A DNA stretch of 64,000 nucleotides from Lewinella sp050633125 (GTDB lineage Bacteria; Bacteroidota; Bacteroidia; Chitinophagales; Saprospiraceae), in the NCBI RefSeq assembly GCF_050633125.1, contig NZ_JBOEFX010000102.1, forward strand, positions 1-64,000, in the 5' to 3' direction. How positions within the stretch are numbered: the first letter of the stretch is position 1; each line of letters opens with the position of its first letter. Positions 17,576 to 25,514 of this stretch are shown here, piece after piece. A model generated the notes under the pieces. The model had not been told where the DNA came from, searched no databases, and saw only the letters and a program-made list of their open reading frames with translations. A program made the position numbers and the translations under genes.

Positions 17576-18142
17576 ATGCAACAGAACGATTTAGAAAAAT
17601 TCATCCTTGACAACAGGGATGCTTTCGACGACGCACGTCCTAGTCTTAAACTCTGGGCTGCTATTGAGAAGGACCTCAACGAAGAGGAGGCTCCCTCGCA
17701 CGCTATGCGTAATCGTCGCCCCTGGTACCAGGTAGCAGCTACTGTACTAATCCTCCTCACGGCAGGAGGTTTTGGAGGTGCTTTCCTTACGCAACAGACA
17801 CAACAACCCACCGCACAAACTCTGATTGAGGACGTTGCTCCCGAGTTCGCAGAAATGGAGCAATACTACAATCAACGCATCAAAGAGAACTACGCCCGTT
17901 TAACAACCCACACACAAGATCCTGAAATTGACGCAGACCTACAGCAACTAGACAATGCGATGGCTGAACTTCGGGAAGATTTAACAAATGCACCCTCCGG
18001 GCGCGAAGAAATGATCGTACAGCAACTTATTGAAAGTTACCGTCTCAAACTTCAAATCCTGGAGCGCATTCTGGAGCGCATCGAAAATATTGACAACAGT
18101 ATTACTACACCAGACAACAACAGCAATGAAACCAGTATTTAA
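17576..18142 (+). CDS. Membrane-anchored anti-sigma-like protein
   Basis: The 188-aa product has an N-terminal acidic cytoplasmic part (about 1-48), one membrane segment (about 51-71), and a periplasmic helical region with coiled-coil character (about 95-170; RLKLQILERILERIENID). Position after an ECF sigma gene and this topology suggest an anti-sigma or sigma-modulating protein, but no zinc-binding HxxxCxxC motif is visible, so the function is inferred. Its last 17 bp overlap the next gene, which implies translational coupling. Confidence 0.65.
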   Translation: MQQNDLEKFILDNRDAFDDARPSLKLWAAIEKDLNEEEAPSHAMRNRRPWYQVAATVLILLTAGGFGGAFLTQQTQQPTAQTLIEDVAPEFAEMEQYYNQRIKENYARLTTHTQDPEIDADLQQLDNAMAELREDLTNAPSGREEMIVQQLIESYRLKLQILERILERIENIDNSITTPDNNSNETSI

Positions 18143-19259
18143 ACTACTCCGGGCGGGCAGCCTTATTTTTGCAGCCCTGCTTACCATCGGTAGCCTGATG
18201 GCCGGGACCAACCCTACAAGGGAGTTTTCAAAAACCATTAACAAGCAGTTCAACATGGCATCAAATGGCCTTGTAGAACTCTCTAACCGACACGGAAAAA
18301 TCGATATTAAAACATGGGACCAGAGTAATGTCCGCGTTTCTGTAAAAATTTTGGTCGACGCCAAAAGCGAAGAAGACGCCCAAGAGGTCTTCGAACGCAT
18401 TAGTATCAATTTTTCTAACAACAGCAACAGTGTTTCTGCTATTACAGAAATTCAAGACAAAAAATCCAGCTGGTGGGGATGGGGCGATAACAATGACGAA
18501 TTCTCCATCAACTACGAAGTATTCATGCCGGCAGCCGGCAGCCTTGATGTAACCGCCAAATATTGTGATGTTTACGCAGCATCGATTGCTGGCTCAGGTA
18601 AATTTCAAGTAAAATACGGCAACTTCAAGTTGGATGGCCTTGGAGAAGACAGCGACATCACACTTGCCTATGGCAACGGTTCACTTAACCGTGTTCGTGA
18701 CCTAAAGGTAGACCTCGCTTATGGTAATCTTGATATAGAGGAAGCCAGTGACCTTAGTATCGATGTTCGCTATGGCAACATTGATGTTGCCCAGGCCGGA
18801 GACATTATCAGTGATTCCCGCTACTCCAACTTTAAGCTTGGCGAAATTCGTGAGTTCCGTAATAACGGAAAGTACGATAATGTTGAAATTGGCTTTGCAG
18901 AAGAAGTTGTTTGCGAAACCCACTACACCAGTGTTCAGGTCGGGCGCCTATCCCGCCGAATGAACCTTGACATGGCTTATGGGTCTGCAAAAACAGGAAA
19001 GGTCGACGCGAGTTTCGACGAAATCAACCTCAATGGTCGATACACCGATTTTAAAATCAGCGTAGACCCTGGTATTAATTGCTCTCTAGATCTTTCCGGG
19101 ACTTATGCCGATATTCGCTTACCATCTTCAGGGGTAAGAACCAGCTATGACGCCCAAGATGGCAACTCTCACGAAGTGCGTGGCACCATGGGCAGTGGAG
19201 GAAACAGCAATATTAAGGCTAGAATGAGCTACGGAGGAATCGTCGTAAGGACGAACTAA
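18126..19259 (+). CDS. DUF4097-type secreted adhesin-like beta-repeat protein
   Basis: ATG 18126 was chosen because it begins a signal peptide (KLLRAGSLIFAALLTIGSL); the frame extends 32 codons upstream inside the preceding gene. The 377-aa product has repeating short beta strands with G/Y/N-rich turns (LAYGNGSLNRV, LAYGNLDIEEAS, VRYGNIDVAQAG), typical of the DUF4097 right-handed beta-helix fold. Such genes often accompany sigma/anti-sigma pairs in Bacteroidota; the biochemical role is unknown. Translational coupling to the anti-sigma-like gene suggests one functional unit. Confidence 0.8.
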   Translation: MKPVFKLLRAGSLIFAALLTIGSLMAGTNPTREFSKTINKQFNMASNGLVELSNRHGKIDIKTWDQSNVRVSVKILVDAKSEEDAQEVFERISINFSNNSNSVSAITEIQDKKSSWWGWGDNNDEFSINYEVFMPAAGSLDVTAKYCDVYAASIAGSGKFQVKYGNFKLDGLGEDSDITLAYGNGSLNRVRDLKVDLAYGNLDIEEASDLSIDVRYGNIDVAQAGDIISDSRYSNFKLGEIREFRNNGKYDNVEIGFAEEVVCETHYTSVQVGRLSRRMNLDMAYGSAKTGKVDASFDEINLNGRYTDFKISVDPGINCSLDLSGTYADIRLPSSGVRTSYDAQDGNSHEVRGTMGSGGNSNIKARMSYGGIVVRTN

Positions 19260-19266
19260 AACAAGC

Positions 19267-19268
19267 NN
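19267..19268. other. Assembly join (NN)
   Basis: Two undetermined bases are flanked by AGC on both sides (AGC-NN-AGC), as if two contig ends overlapping by three bases were joined with a pad. Together with the second NN at 20240 it brackets a 971-bp segment. Confidence 0.8.
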
Positions 19269-19317
19269 AGCGATCAATGATCACTCCGCCCTCTGTCTTT
19301 TTATTTTCGTACTCTTC

Positions 19318-20142
19318 TTAAGCATTGATTTTTTGAAAAATCAACAGGCCCCAATCAAGTGCATCCTGCTTTACTGCATTTTCCCAAGAAGATAGCTCTT
19401 GCTCTAAGCTCTTTAAGAATGCCGAAGTAGGCTTTTTAAGGCCACTTGGAAGCGGTGCAGTAATAGCACCTCTTAATTCTGCTAAATGCTGTGGCAAGTA
19501 TTGAGACAGCATTGCCGTATAGACTTTAAGCAGTAAAGCCCGATCAGCAAATTTTTGATAATTAGCAACCTCTGGAAAAGCATCCAATTCCAATAAATCA
19601 GCAACGGTAGCTAAAGCATCCTCAGAGGCGCCTTCTTTTTTTACGAGGCTCGTGAAAACAAAGCGACCTTTAGGAGTCAGTACACGTTGCACTTCTCGAA
19701 AAAGTTTAGCTTTTTTCTCAACACCAAGCATCGTATCCTGGGCCCAAACGATATCAAAGCTCTCGCGGTCAAATGGGAAAGAACTTAGAACGCCTTCAGA
19801 AACGCCTACCTTTTTCTCCATTCCTTCCGCTGCGATCTTCTTTTCCAGCAACCGATTGTAGTCAGTATTTGGGTCTAGACATTCGATTTTGCAGCCGAAT
19901 TCTGTTTCCAAAGCCATTACCGTAGCTCCTAACTGCGAGCCAATCACCAACATTTTAGTGCTCTTCGCAATTTTAGGGATCAAACGCACCATTTTAGCGG
20001 TCGTTTGCTCACAAGCCTCCGTTAAAGTCAAGGATTCAGGGCGATAAATACCCAAATGGAAATAGCCCCCAAGAAGTTCTTCAAAAAAAGCGGTAGCGGC
20101 AGGGTCTCCGCTAAATTTATTAATCGTATTGCTAAATATCAT
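19318..20142 (-). CDS. Class I SAM-dependent methyltransferase
   Basis: The 274-aa product has a Rossmann methyltransferase core: motif I MLVIGSQLGATV (about 64-75), the acidic end of strand 2 in CLDPN, motif II/III region SFDIVWAQDTMLG, and the post-core VLTPKGRFVFTSLV. The layout resembles Methyltransf_11 and betaine/sarcosine-type methyltransferases, but the substrate cannot be assigned. The whole gene lies within the segment bracketed by the two NN joins, so its placement depends on assembly correctness. Confidence 0.8.
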   Translation of the reverse strand: MIFSNTINKFSGDPAATAFFEELLGGYFHLGIYRPESLTLTEACEQTTAKMVRLIPKIAKSTKMLVIGSQLGATVMALETEFGCKIECLDPNTDYNRLLEKKIAAEGMEKKVGVSEGVLSSFPFDRESFDIVWAQDTMLGVEKKAKLFREVQRVLTPKGRFVFTSLVKKEGASEDALATVADLLELDAFPEVANYQKFADRALLLKVYTAMLSQYLPQHLAELRGAITAPLPSGLKKPTSAFLKSLEQELSSWENAVKQDALDWGLLIFQKINA

Positions 20143-20173
20143 AGGCTATCAAAGATAGGAAAAATTTCGGCGC

Positions 20174-20206
20174 AAAAAAAAAGGAACCTGCTGAAGCAGA
20201 TTCCTA
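20174..20206 (-). terminator. Rho-independent terminator of tRNA-Val
   Basis: Downstream of the tRNA on the minus strand, AGGAA-CTGC pairs with GCAG-TTCCT around a TTCA loop and is followed by a run of T. Ends are accurate to about one base. Confidence 0.75.
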
Positions 20207-20212
20207 ATTTTG

Positions 20213-20291
20213 TGGGCGATGAGAGACTCGAACTCCCGANNGACCCCCTCGGTGTAAACGAGGTGCTCTAAACCAACTGAGCTAATCGCCC
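20213..20291 (-). tRNA. tRNA-Val (anticodon TAC), containing an NN assembly join
   Basis: The acceptor arms GGGCGAT and ATCGCCC pair, the D arm is GCTC...GAGC, and the anticodon stem CCTCG/CGAGG encloses TTTACAC, giving anticodon TAC (valine). The T loop is TTCGAGT. The variable region reads GGGTC-NN-TC; removing NNTC gives a normal 75-nt tRNA, so the insertion is an assembly artefact (GA overlap on the plus strand) rather than a defect. CCA is not encoded. Confidence 0.92.
20240..20241. other. Assembly join (NN) inside the tRNA gene
   Basis: GA-NN-GA on the plus strand indicates a two-base overlap padded with NN. Repetitive tRNA sequence is a common contig break point. Confidence 0.8.
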
Positions 20292-20414
20292 TTTGCGTTA
20301 AGCGAATGCAAATATAAGGGGTCTTTTTTTTATGTGCAAGACCTTCTCGAAAAAAAATAAAATTATTTTTCTCTTCGACTTCCGTATTTTTACCTGTATA
20401 TCCACTTCAACATT

Positions 20415-23024
20415 ATGAAACGCTTCTTCAAACGCTTGCTAATTGTCCTTAGCATTCTTTTTTTACTCCTCTGCGGAGTCGTATTTGTGATATCCAGTCT
20501 CTTTTCCGATCAAATCGGAGAACGGGTCGTTAGCGAATTGAACCAACAACTCAAAAGCGAGCTAGAGGTAGAGGGTTTCGAGCTTTCTTTTCTAAGAACC
20601 TTCCCTAATATTGGAGCAAACCTAAGAGGTGTCAGCCTAAAAGGAACAGACCAGGAAGATCTTCTTGTAGCAGATGAACTTTCCTTTCGTGCCGGCTTGT
20701 GGAGCTTGCTCGGTTCGGATATTCAACTCAAGTCGGTAGTTCTTAGCGATGGCATTTTACGAATTGCTGTAGATAGGGACGGCAATGCCAATTACGATAT
20801 TTTCAAAACGGAAGAAACTGAACCAGCTCCTGAAGAAAACACTGCGTCTGCCAGTATAAATCTGGAAAAAGCGGTCGTTAGTAACATGAAGCTTTTTTAC
20901 AGTGACGCACAGAGTAAGCAACGTCTGACGATGGATGTTGAAGAAGCCATATTTGCCGGAAACTTTGGGAGTACTCAGTACAAATTAAATAGTGAAGCCC
21001 AATTATTCATTAAATACCTCGAATCCGACGGCGAAAGCCTTCTCAATAATCGGCCTTTCACTTATGACACGGAGATAGCCGTGAATACCGAAGAAGGGCA
21101 ATATCAAATTGATGAATTGCGCCTACAAGTAGGAGAGCTTCCGCTAGAAGCTTCAGGAAACTTTAGGGTTCAAGAAGATGAAACCTTCATCAACCTGAGT
21201 TTCAGCAGCGAAGACGGACAACTGGAAGATGTCCTCAGTTTGCTTCCTGATGAGTATAAAAACCAGTTAAATGGTTTAGAAACCGACGGTGATTTTAGCC
21301 TCAATGCCACGATTGAAGGTGTGCAAAACAAGCAACAACAGCCCAAAATAACAGCTGAATTGCGTTTTGCCGACGGCCGTATTTCTGGCGACCGTGTCAA
21401 TGCTCGAGTGCGTGACCTTGGCTTTCTGGCTTATTACACCAATGGCACCCAGCAAAACGATAAAACATCGAAAATCGTTATTGAAAACCTTCATGGAGAA
21501 TTCGAGCGAGAGCCTTTCGCTCTTGATCTTACCATCGAGAATTTTAGCGAACCCAGTATCGTATTCGCAGCAGATGGCACCCTAGCACCAGGAGCCTTAA
21601 TGGCTTTTATTCCCGATGAAAGAATCTCTTCCGGCAACGGGAAAATACACCTCAACCGGCTTCGGATAAGAGGTAAATACGAAGATATGCTTCGCAGTAG
21701 CCGAATCGGCAGCGTAGACATGGGGGGCTCTGTAAGCTTTGAAAACGCAGGCTTTACGGTAAACGATGAAGACATAAGCCTGAGCAGTGGGGAGATCGTT
21801 CTTGAGCAAAACACCCTGACCGCCAAAGCGGTCACCCTGGATGCACCAGGCACAAAGATGGTTTTTGATGGTCGGGCAACCAATATTCTCCCAGTAATAT
21901 TCGCCGATTCGGTGAATTCTCAGGGCGCAACGCTGGTCTTTGATGCACGCCTTCAGGCCACCGAGTTAGACATTGATCAATTAATGGCGCTCGGAGCCCC
22001 TTCCGAAATAGCCCAAGAAGCAGCAGAAGCCACAGGAACAACGGATTCACTTGCCCAGGCAGAAGTAGAAAAACGAGAATTTTTCACTCAGTTTCTAGAC
22101 GGCACTTTTGCTGCCGAAATTCAAACCTTCAATTACGGTCTAGTCGAAGGAGAAGACTTCAAGGGAAACCTTACCTTCAAAGATGGTACGATGACCATTG
22201 CGGGGAACACTAAAACCATGGATGGCGAATTCCTCCTCGACGGCGAAATGCAGTTTAGCGAAGAGCCTGTACTAACGGCAAAACTCAGCGGAAACAGGAT
22301 TAATATCTATGAGTTTTTCAGGCAATCAGAAAACTTTGGACAAGATTTCCTGGTCGCAGACAACCTGGAAGGTCAGCTTGATACCCGAATTTTTATTGAA
22401 GCGCATTTTGATAATGCCGGCAACTTTCAAGAGGATCAGCTTAGAGTACTTGCTGGCGTAGGCCTCAAAGATGGCGTACTGAAAGACTTCGCGATGCTAG
22501 AGGATTTTTCCACTTTTGTGAATATTCGCGACCTACGAGAAATTCGCTTTACCAGTCTCCAAAACTTCTTTGAGGTTAGAAATAGCAAGCTCTACCTCCC
22601 TGTCATGTTTATCCAAAGTAACGCCTTGAACATGACCATTAGCGGTGAGCATACTTTCGATCAGGACATCAACTACTTCGTTAAAGTCAATGCAGGACAG
22701 GTTATGGCCGATCGGTTTCGCCGGCACAATGCTAAGCTGAAGCCTAAACCAGCCAGACGAAAGGGGTTCTTTAACCTTTACTATGCCATCTTAGGTAACC
22801 TGGATGATTATAACTTCGTATCGGATAAACGACGGGTAGAAAACGATTTCCACGAAAGCGATAGACGCAAACGCGACATCCACTTTGAGCTGGAACGCTT
22901 GTTTGGCACCATTATAGAACTCGTTGATGAACCTCTCGACTGGCGCGATATCCCCGAATACGAAGAAGACCCGGATAGCGACGAACCAGAGTTTTTAGAT
23001 ATGGAAATTGAGGGTGGGGAGTAG
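20415..23024 (+). CDS. AsmA-family protein
   Basis: The 869-aa product has one N-terminal membrane anchor (residues 7-29) followed by a long periplasmic region of beta strands. The start after the anchor (VVSELNQQLKSELEVEGFEL, FPNIGANLRGVSLKG) and the C-terminal AsmA_2-like region (about 560-760; TFNYGLVEGEDFKGNLTFKD, MQFSEEPVLTAKLSGNRINI) fit the AsmA/YhdP-like lipid-bridge superfamily, which acts in phospholipid movement or outer-membrane homeostasis. The C-terminus is highly acidic. A single gene; tRNA-Val is divergent upstream. Confidence 0.82.
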   Translation: MKRFFKRLLIVLSILFLLLCGVVFVISSLFSDQIGERVVSELNQQLKSELEVEGFELSFLRTFPNIGANLRGVSLKGTDQEDLLVADELSFRAGLWSLLGSDIQLKSVVLSDGILRIAVDRDGNANYDIFKTEETEPAPEENTASASINLEKAVVSNMKLFYSDAQSKQRLTMDVEEAIFAGNFGSTQYKLNSEAQLFIKYLESDGESLLNNRPFTYDTEIAVNTEEGQYQIDELRLQVGELPLEASGNFRVQEDETFINLSFSSEDGQLEDVLSLLPDEYKNQLNGLETDGDFSLNATIEGVQNKQQQPKITAELRFADGRISGDRVNARVRDLGFLAYYTNGTQQNDKTSKIVIENLHGEFEREPFALDLTIENFSEPSIVFAADGTLAPGALMAFIPDERISSGNGKIHLNRLRIRGKYEDMLRSSRIGSVDMGGSVSFENAGFTVNDEDISLSSGEIVLEQNTLTAKAVTLDAPGTKMVFDGRATNILPVIFADSVNSQGATLVFDARLQATELDIDQLMALGAPSEIAQEAAEATGTTDSLAQAEVEKREFFTQFLDGTFAAEIQTFNYGLVEGEDFKGNLTFKDGTMTIAGNTKTMDGEFLLDGEMQFSEEPVLTAKLSGNRINIYEFFRQSENFGQDFLVADNLEGQLDTRIFIEAHFDNAGNFQEDQLRVLAGVGLKDGVLKDFAMLEDFSTFVNIRDLREIRFTSLQNFFEVRNSKLYLPVMFIQSNALNMTISGEHTFDQDINYFVKVNAGQVMADRFRRHNAKLKPKPARRKGFFNLYYAILGNLDDYNFVSDKRRVENDFHESDRRKRDIHFELERLFGTIIELVDEPLDWRDIPEYEEDPDSDEPEFLDMEIEGGE

Positions 23025-23155
23025 TACTGTTTGGTTGGTCAACACGGATTTTGATGAGAATCAAAATTCGGGATGACTCATGTTATAATCTGACAAGCCA
23101 AGAATTAGCTTCGCTGCTACTGCGTGCTGTGAATCCTGACTTGTCAGACTATAGC

Positions 23156-23803
23156 TTAAAATTTCCACCCGATGTAAATATTTGGCTCAAAGAGAAAGAC
23201 GTTTCCATATTTATCGTCAAACTCCTTAAACCCTTCAGGGGAATTGTTATCAAACATCCACTGGTTGATATGAACCTGAGGTTCTATGAAAAATCGTTTT
23301 TTCTTCCCAAATGCAACATGGTAGCCCAAATGAAGCGAGTTGTAAAGCTTAAATCCATTTTTAATTTTATTACCATCTAAATCCGTGTAGGTTTGAATTT
23401 GCGGAAGGACTTCAACAGAAGCAAATAACCCTTTCCAAAGCATGCGTTGGTAGGTGATACCTATTCCTGTTTCCCTTAAATATCCATCGTAATATTCAGT
23501 TCCAGACTCTATTTTATCTACCACGCCATCCCACCAGGTGATTCCCATGGGTTGAAATAATCGCCAGGTGGCAAACTTTACCCCAACGATGTTCTTATTA
23601 TCTAGGTTGCGTTTTACATGTAATTCTACCATTTGAGTACTTGTTCGACTGCTCCAACCATAGATAATCTCATCTGGAACAAGATAAGGTATACTTACCC
23701 TCCACTTATGGGCTACTTCCGTTTCTTGATCTACTGACGAGTTGCTTTGAGCAAAAGCACTAAGTGTGCAAAAAGATAGAAGAATTAAAAATAGATTTTT
23801 CAT
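23156..23803 (-). CDS. Small outer-membrane beta-barrel-like protein
   Basis: The 215-aa product has a signal peptide (residues 1-18, SAFAQ) and alternating amphipathic strands with aromatic girdles (GLFASVEVLPQIQTY, SLHLGYHVAFGKKKRFFIEP). It ends with the beta-barrel signature NIYIGWKF, terminal Phe. No enzyme motif is visible. Its role is unknown. Between its stop and 23025 there is only an AT-rich hairpin after the AsmA gene and a TCTGACAAG...CTTGTCAGA inverted repeat (about 23089-23148). Confidence 0.7.
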   Translation of the reverse strand: MKNLFLILLSFCTLSAFAQSNSSVDQETEVAHKWRVSIPYLVPDEIIYGWSSRTSTQMVELHVKRNLDNKNIVGVKFATWRLFQPMGITWWDGVVDKIESGTEYYDGYLRETGIGITYQRMLWKGLFASVEVLPQIQTYTDLDGNKIKNGFKLYNSLHLGYHVAFGKKKRFFIEPQVHINQWMFDNNSPEGFKEFDDKYGNVFLFEPNIYIGWKF

Positions 23804-24052
23804 AACAGTATTTTTTTTGGAAAACTCCGATTGCTACCAAGCACCTCCCATTATCGTTAGTTCATTTAATAAAGGGGAAAGGAATCATCATCCGATGATT
23901 ATTTGCTCTGCTTTATCGAATTGATAATGCAAAGATGGAGTGGAAAAGAGGGTGAGTCGTTCCAAAATGTAATTCCGAACTTAGTAGTGAGATTAAAAAC
24001 CTTTTAAACAGGCTTAGCGCATGCTTGGGAGGGGCAATTCGTCTTTGTTTTT

Positions 24053-24119
24053 CGGGACCAGGTGGTAATAGTTCCATATGGAAAATGGCCTGCCGTAAAT
24101 CCTGGAACCCGAGTTATTG
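24053..24119. repeat. Palindromic spacer at the left edge of the AT-rich block
   Basis: CGGGACCAGG (24053-24062) pairs with CCTGGAACCCG (24101-24111), enclosing the palindrome TTCCATATGGAA (24072-24083). The right arm runs into CCCGAGTTATTG, the inverted form of the CAACTCGGG seen at 27390 and 30307. I see nothing else in 23804-24153. Confidence 0.55.
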
Positions 24120-24153
24120 TTTAGGGGCTGTTAAGTACTTGGACAAAAGAACT

Positions 24154-25389
24154 TTACTCAGATTTGATATTCCTTCTTTTTACCATTCGATTAATCACAT
24201 ACATCAGCCCGCCAGTTAGAATCATCAATGATATTACCACAACGCCTAAGGTGGGGAAATTATTTATCATCCCATCTTCAGATTGAAATACTATCAATCC
24301 TGCTATCATGGCTGCCACACCTCCAATTGCCAGTTGCATTGCTGCATCAACAGCCATGAATGCACCTCGGTCTTCCACCTCAGGAACAACTGTTCCTAAA
24401 GCTGAAGATGAGATACTTCGAGCATTAATTCCAAGGAAGAGTAGGGTATGAACAATGATAACTGTCCAAAAAGGATTTATTCCCAAGTTCGTAAATACCG
24501 CTACCATCATTATTGTTATGATAGTCCCTGCCCAAAAAATATTTAGTGTTCCATATTTATCTGTCAAACGACCAATAATGGGAGCAAATATGAAAGTAGC
24601 AACCCCTGCAACTCCATAAAGTAAAGGGAGGTCGTCAAGATCTACTCCAAGATTGTTAGTGCAAAATGCAGAGCTAAAGGTCATCAAAATAATATCTCCT
24701 GACACCAAAATTGTGTTGTTAAAAAATACTATTAAATAATTTCTATTGCTGATTATTTTTACAGAATGATGTAACGGGTTGACTTTTGCTGGTATTTGTA
24801 GATGTTTATCTACGGGCCTTATTTTCCAAAAAACAAGAAAAATTGCATTGATTCCTAAAAACAAAACCAACCCAAAGGCTAAATGCCAATCCAACTCTGA
24901 AGCTAAGTAGAGAGCAAGTGGCAAACCCAAAATTTGACTCCCTGCAGAAGCCATTTGTAGAATCCCCATAGCCCTTCCTCTTTGGGTTGTTTCAAATAAA
25001 TCAGCTACGATGGCAAAACAAATAGGACCTACGACACCTCCGAATATACCTGTTATAACCCTGGCAACAACCAATGCTTGGAATGAAGGTGCATTTGCAC
25101 AAAATAAAACACCTAGCAAAAAGCCTGAGTAAAAAAATAAAAGCAATTTTCTCCGATCAACTTTGTCAGCATAACCTGATAATAAAACAGCAGCTATTCC
25201 TGCACTAATTGGATATGCAGACACAAGTAAACCAAACTGTTTGGTAGTGATTTCAAGTTTAGGAAGAAGAATTGCTGACAAGGCGGACATAAGCATGAAG
25301 TCCAAAACTATAGTCAATAAAACTAATGCAATGATCGATACTAAAAGAAATTGATAGTGCGTAAATTTGGGCTTAGTCTCGCCTTTCAT
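24154..25389 (-). CDS. MFS transporter
   Basis: The product has 411 aa from ATG 25389. The frame continues to 25434, but those codons lie inside the inverted repeat at 25407-25509, so the later Met is preferred. Twelve hydrophobic segments are visible. The loop 2-3 motif GYADKVDRRKLLLF matches the MFS A-motif, with a similar GRLTDKYG in the second half. The protein resembles DHA-type drug/metabolite exporters; substrate unknown. It lies downstream of a TolB-like/TPR/AraC regulator on the same strand, which may control it. Confidence 0.85.
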   Translation of the reverse strand: MKGETKPKFTHYQFLLVSIIALVLLTIVLDFMLMSALSAILLPKLEITTKQFGLLVSAYPISAGIAAVLLSGYADKVDRRKLLLFFYSGFLLGVLFCANAPSFQALVVARVITGIFGGVVGPICFAIVADLFETTQRGRAMGILQMASAGSQILGLPLALYLASELDWHLAFGLVLFLGINAIFLVFWKIRPVDKHLQIPAKVNPLHHSVKIISNRNYLIVFFNNTILVSGDIILMTFSSAFCTNNLGVDLDDLPLLYGVAGVATFIFAPIIGRLTDKYGTLNIFWAGTIITIMMVAVFTNLGINPFWTVIIVHTLLFLGINARSISSSALGTVVPEVEDRGAFMAVDAAMQLAIGGVAAMIAGLIVFQSEDGMINNFPTLGVVVISLMILTGGLMYVINRMVKRRNIKSE

Positions 25390-25406
25390 AACTATTCTAT
25401 TTGATT

Positions 25407-25509
25407 CTCTGACATTTTTTGTGTTTAGCGTCAAGCGAAAACAAAAATCACGTTCCTTAACAGTCGCTTACGATTTTTGCTTTAGCTTGACCACAAAAAT
25501 TGTCAGAGA
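25407..25509. repeat. Long imperfect inverted repeat (about 36-42 bp arms)
   Basis: The outer arms TCTGACATTTTTTGTG (from about 25407) and CACAAAAATTGTCAGA (to about 25509) pair. So do GTCAAGC (25430-25436) with GCTTGAC (25485-25491) and CAAAAATC (25442-25449) with GATTTTTG (25472-25479). The left arm carries a 6-nt extra TTTAGC. The loop is about 22 nt. It separates the regulator gene from the MFS gene and could be a cassette-boundary element, an attC-like recombination site or a strong terminator. Confidence 0.75.
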
Positions 25510-25514
25510 AGGTT

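Noticed and set aside
19293..19316. Promoter-like CTTTTTATTTTCGTRCT stretch, also near 41848
   Set aside because: The copy at 19293 has no downstream plus-strand gene and lies next to an NN join; two copies are too few to call a motif.
20056..20271. Plus-strand frame running through the methyltransferase start and the tRNA
   Set aside because: It covers a tRNA, a terminator and an NN join and has no protein-like features.
23051..23380. Plus-strand frame antisense to the small barrel gene
   Set aside because: The minus-strand frame has a signal peptide and barrel-type C-terminus; the plus frame has neither.
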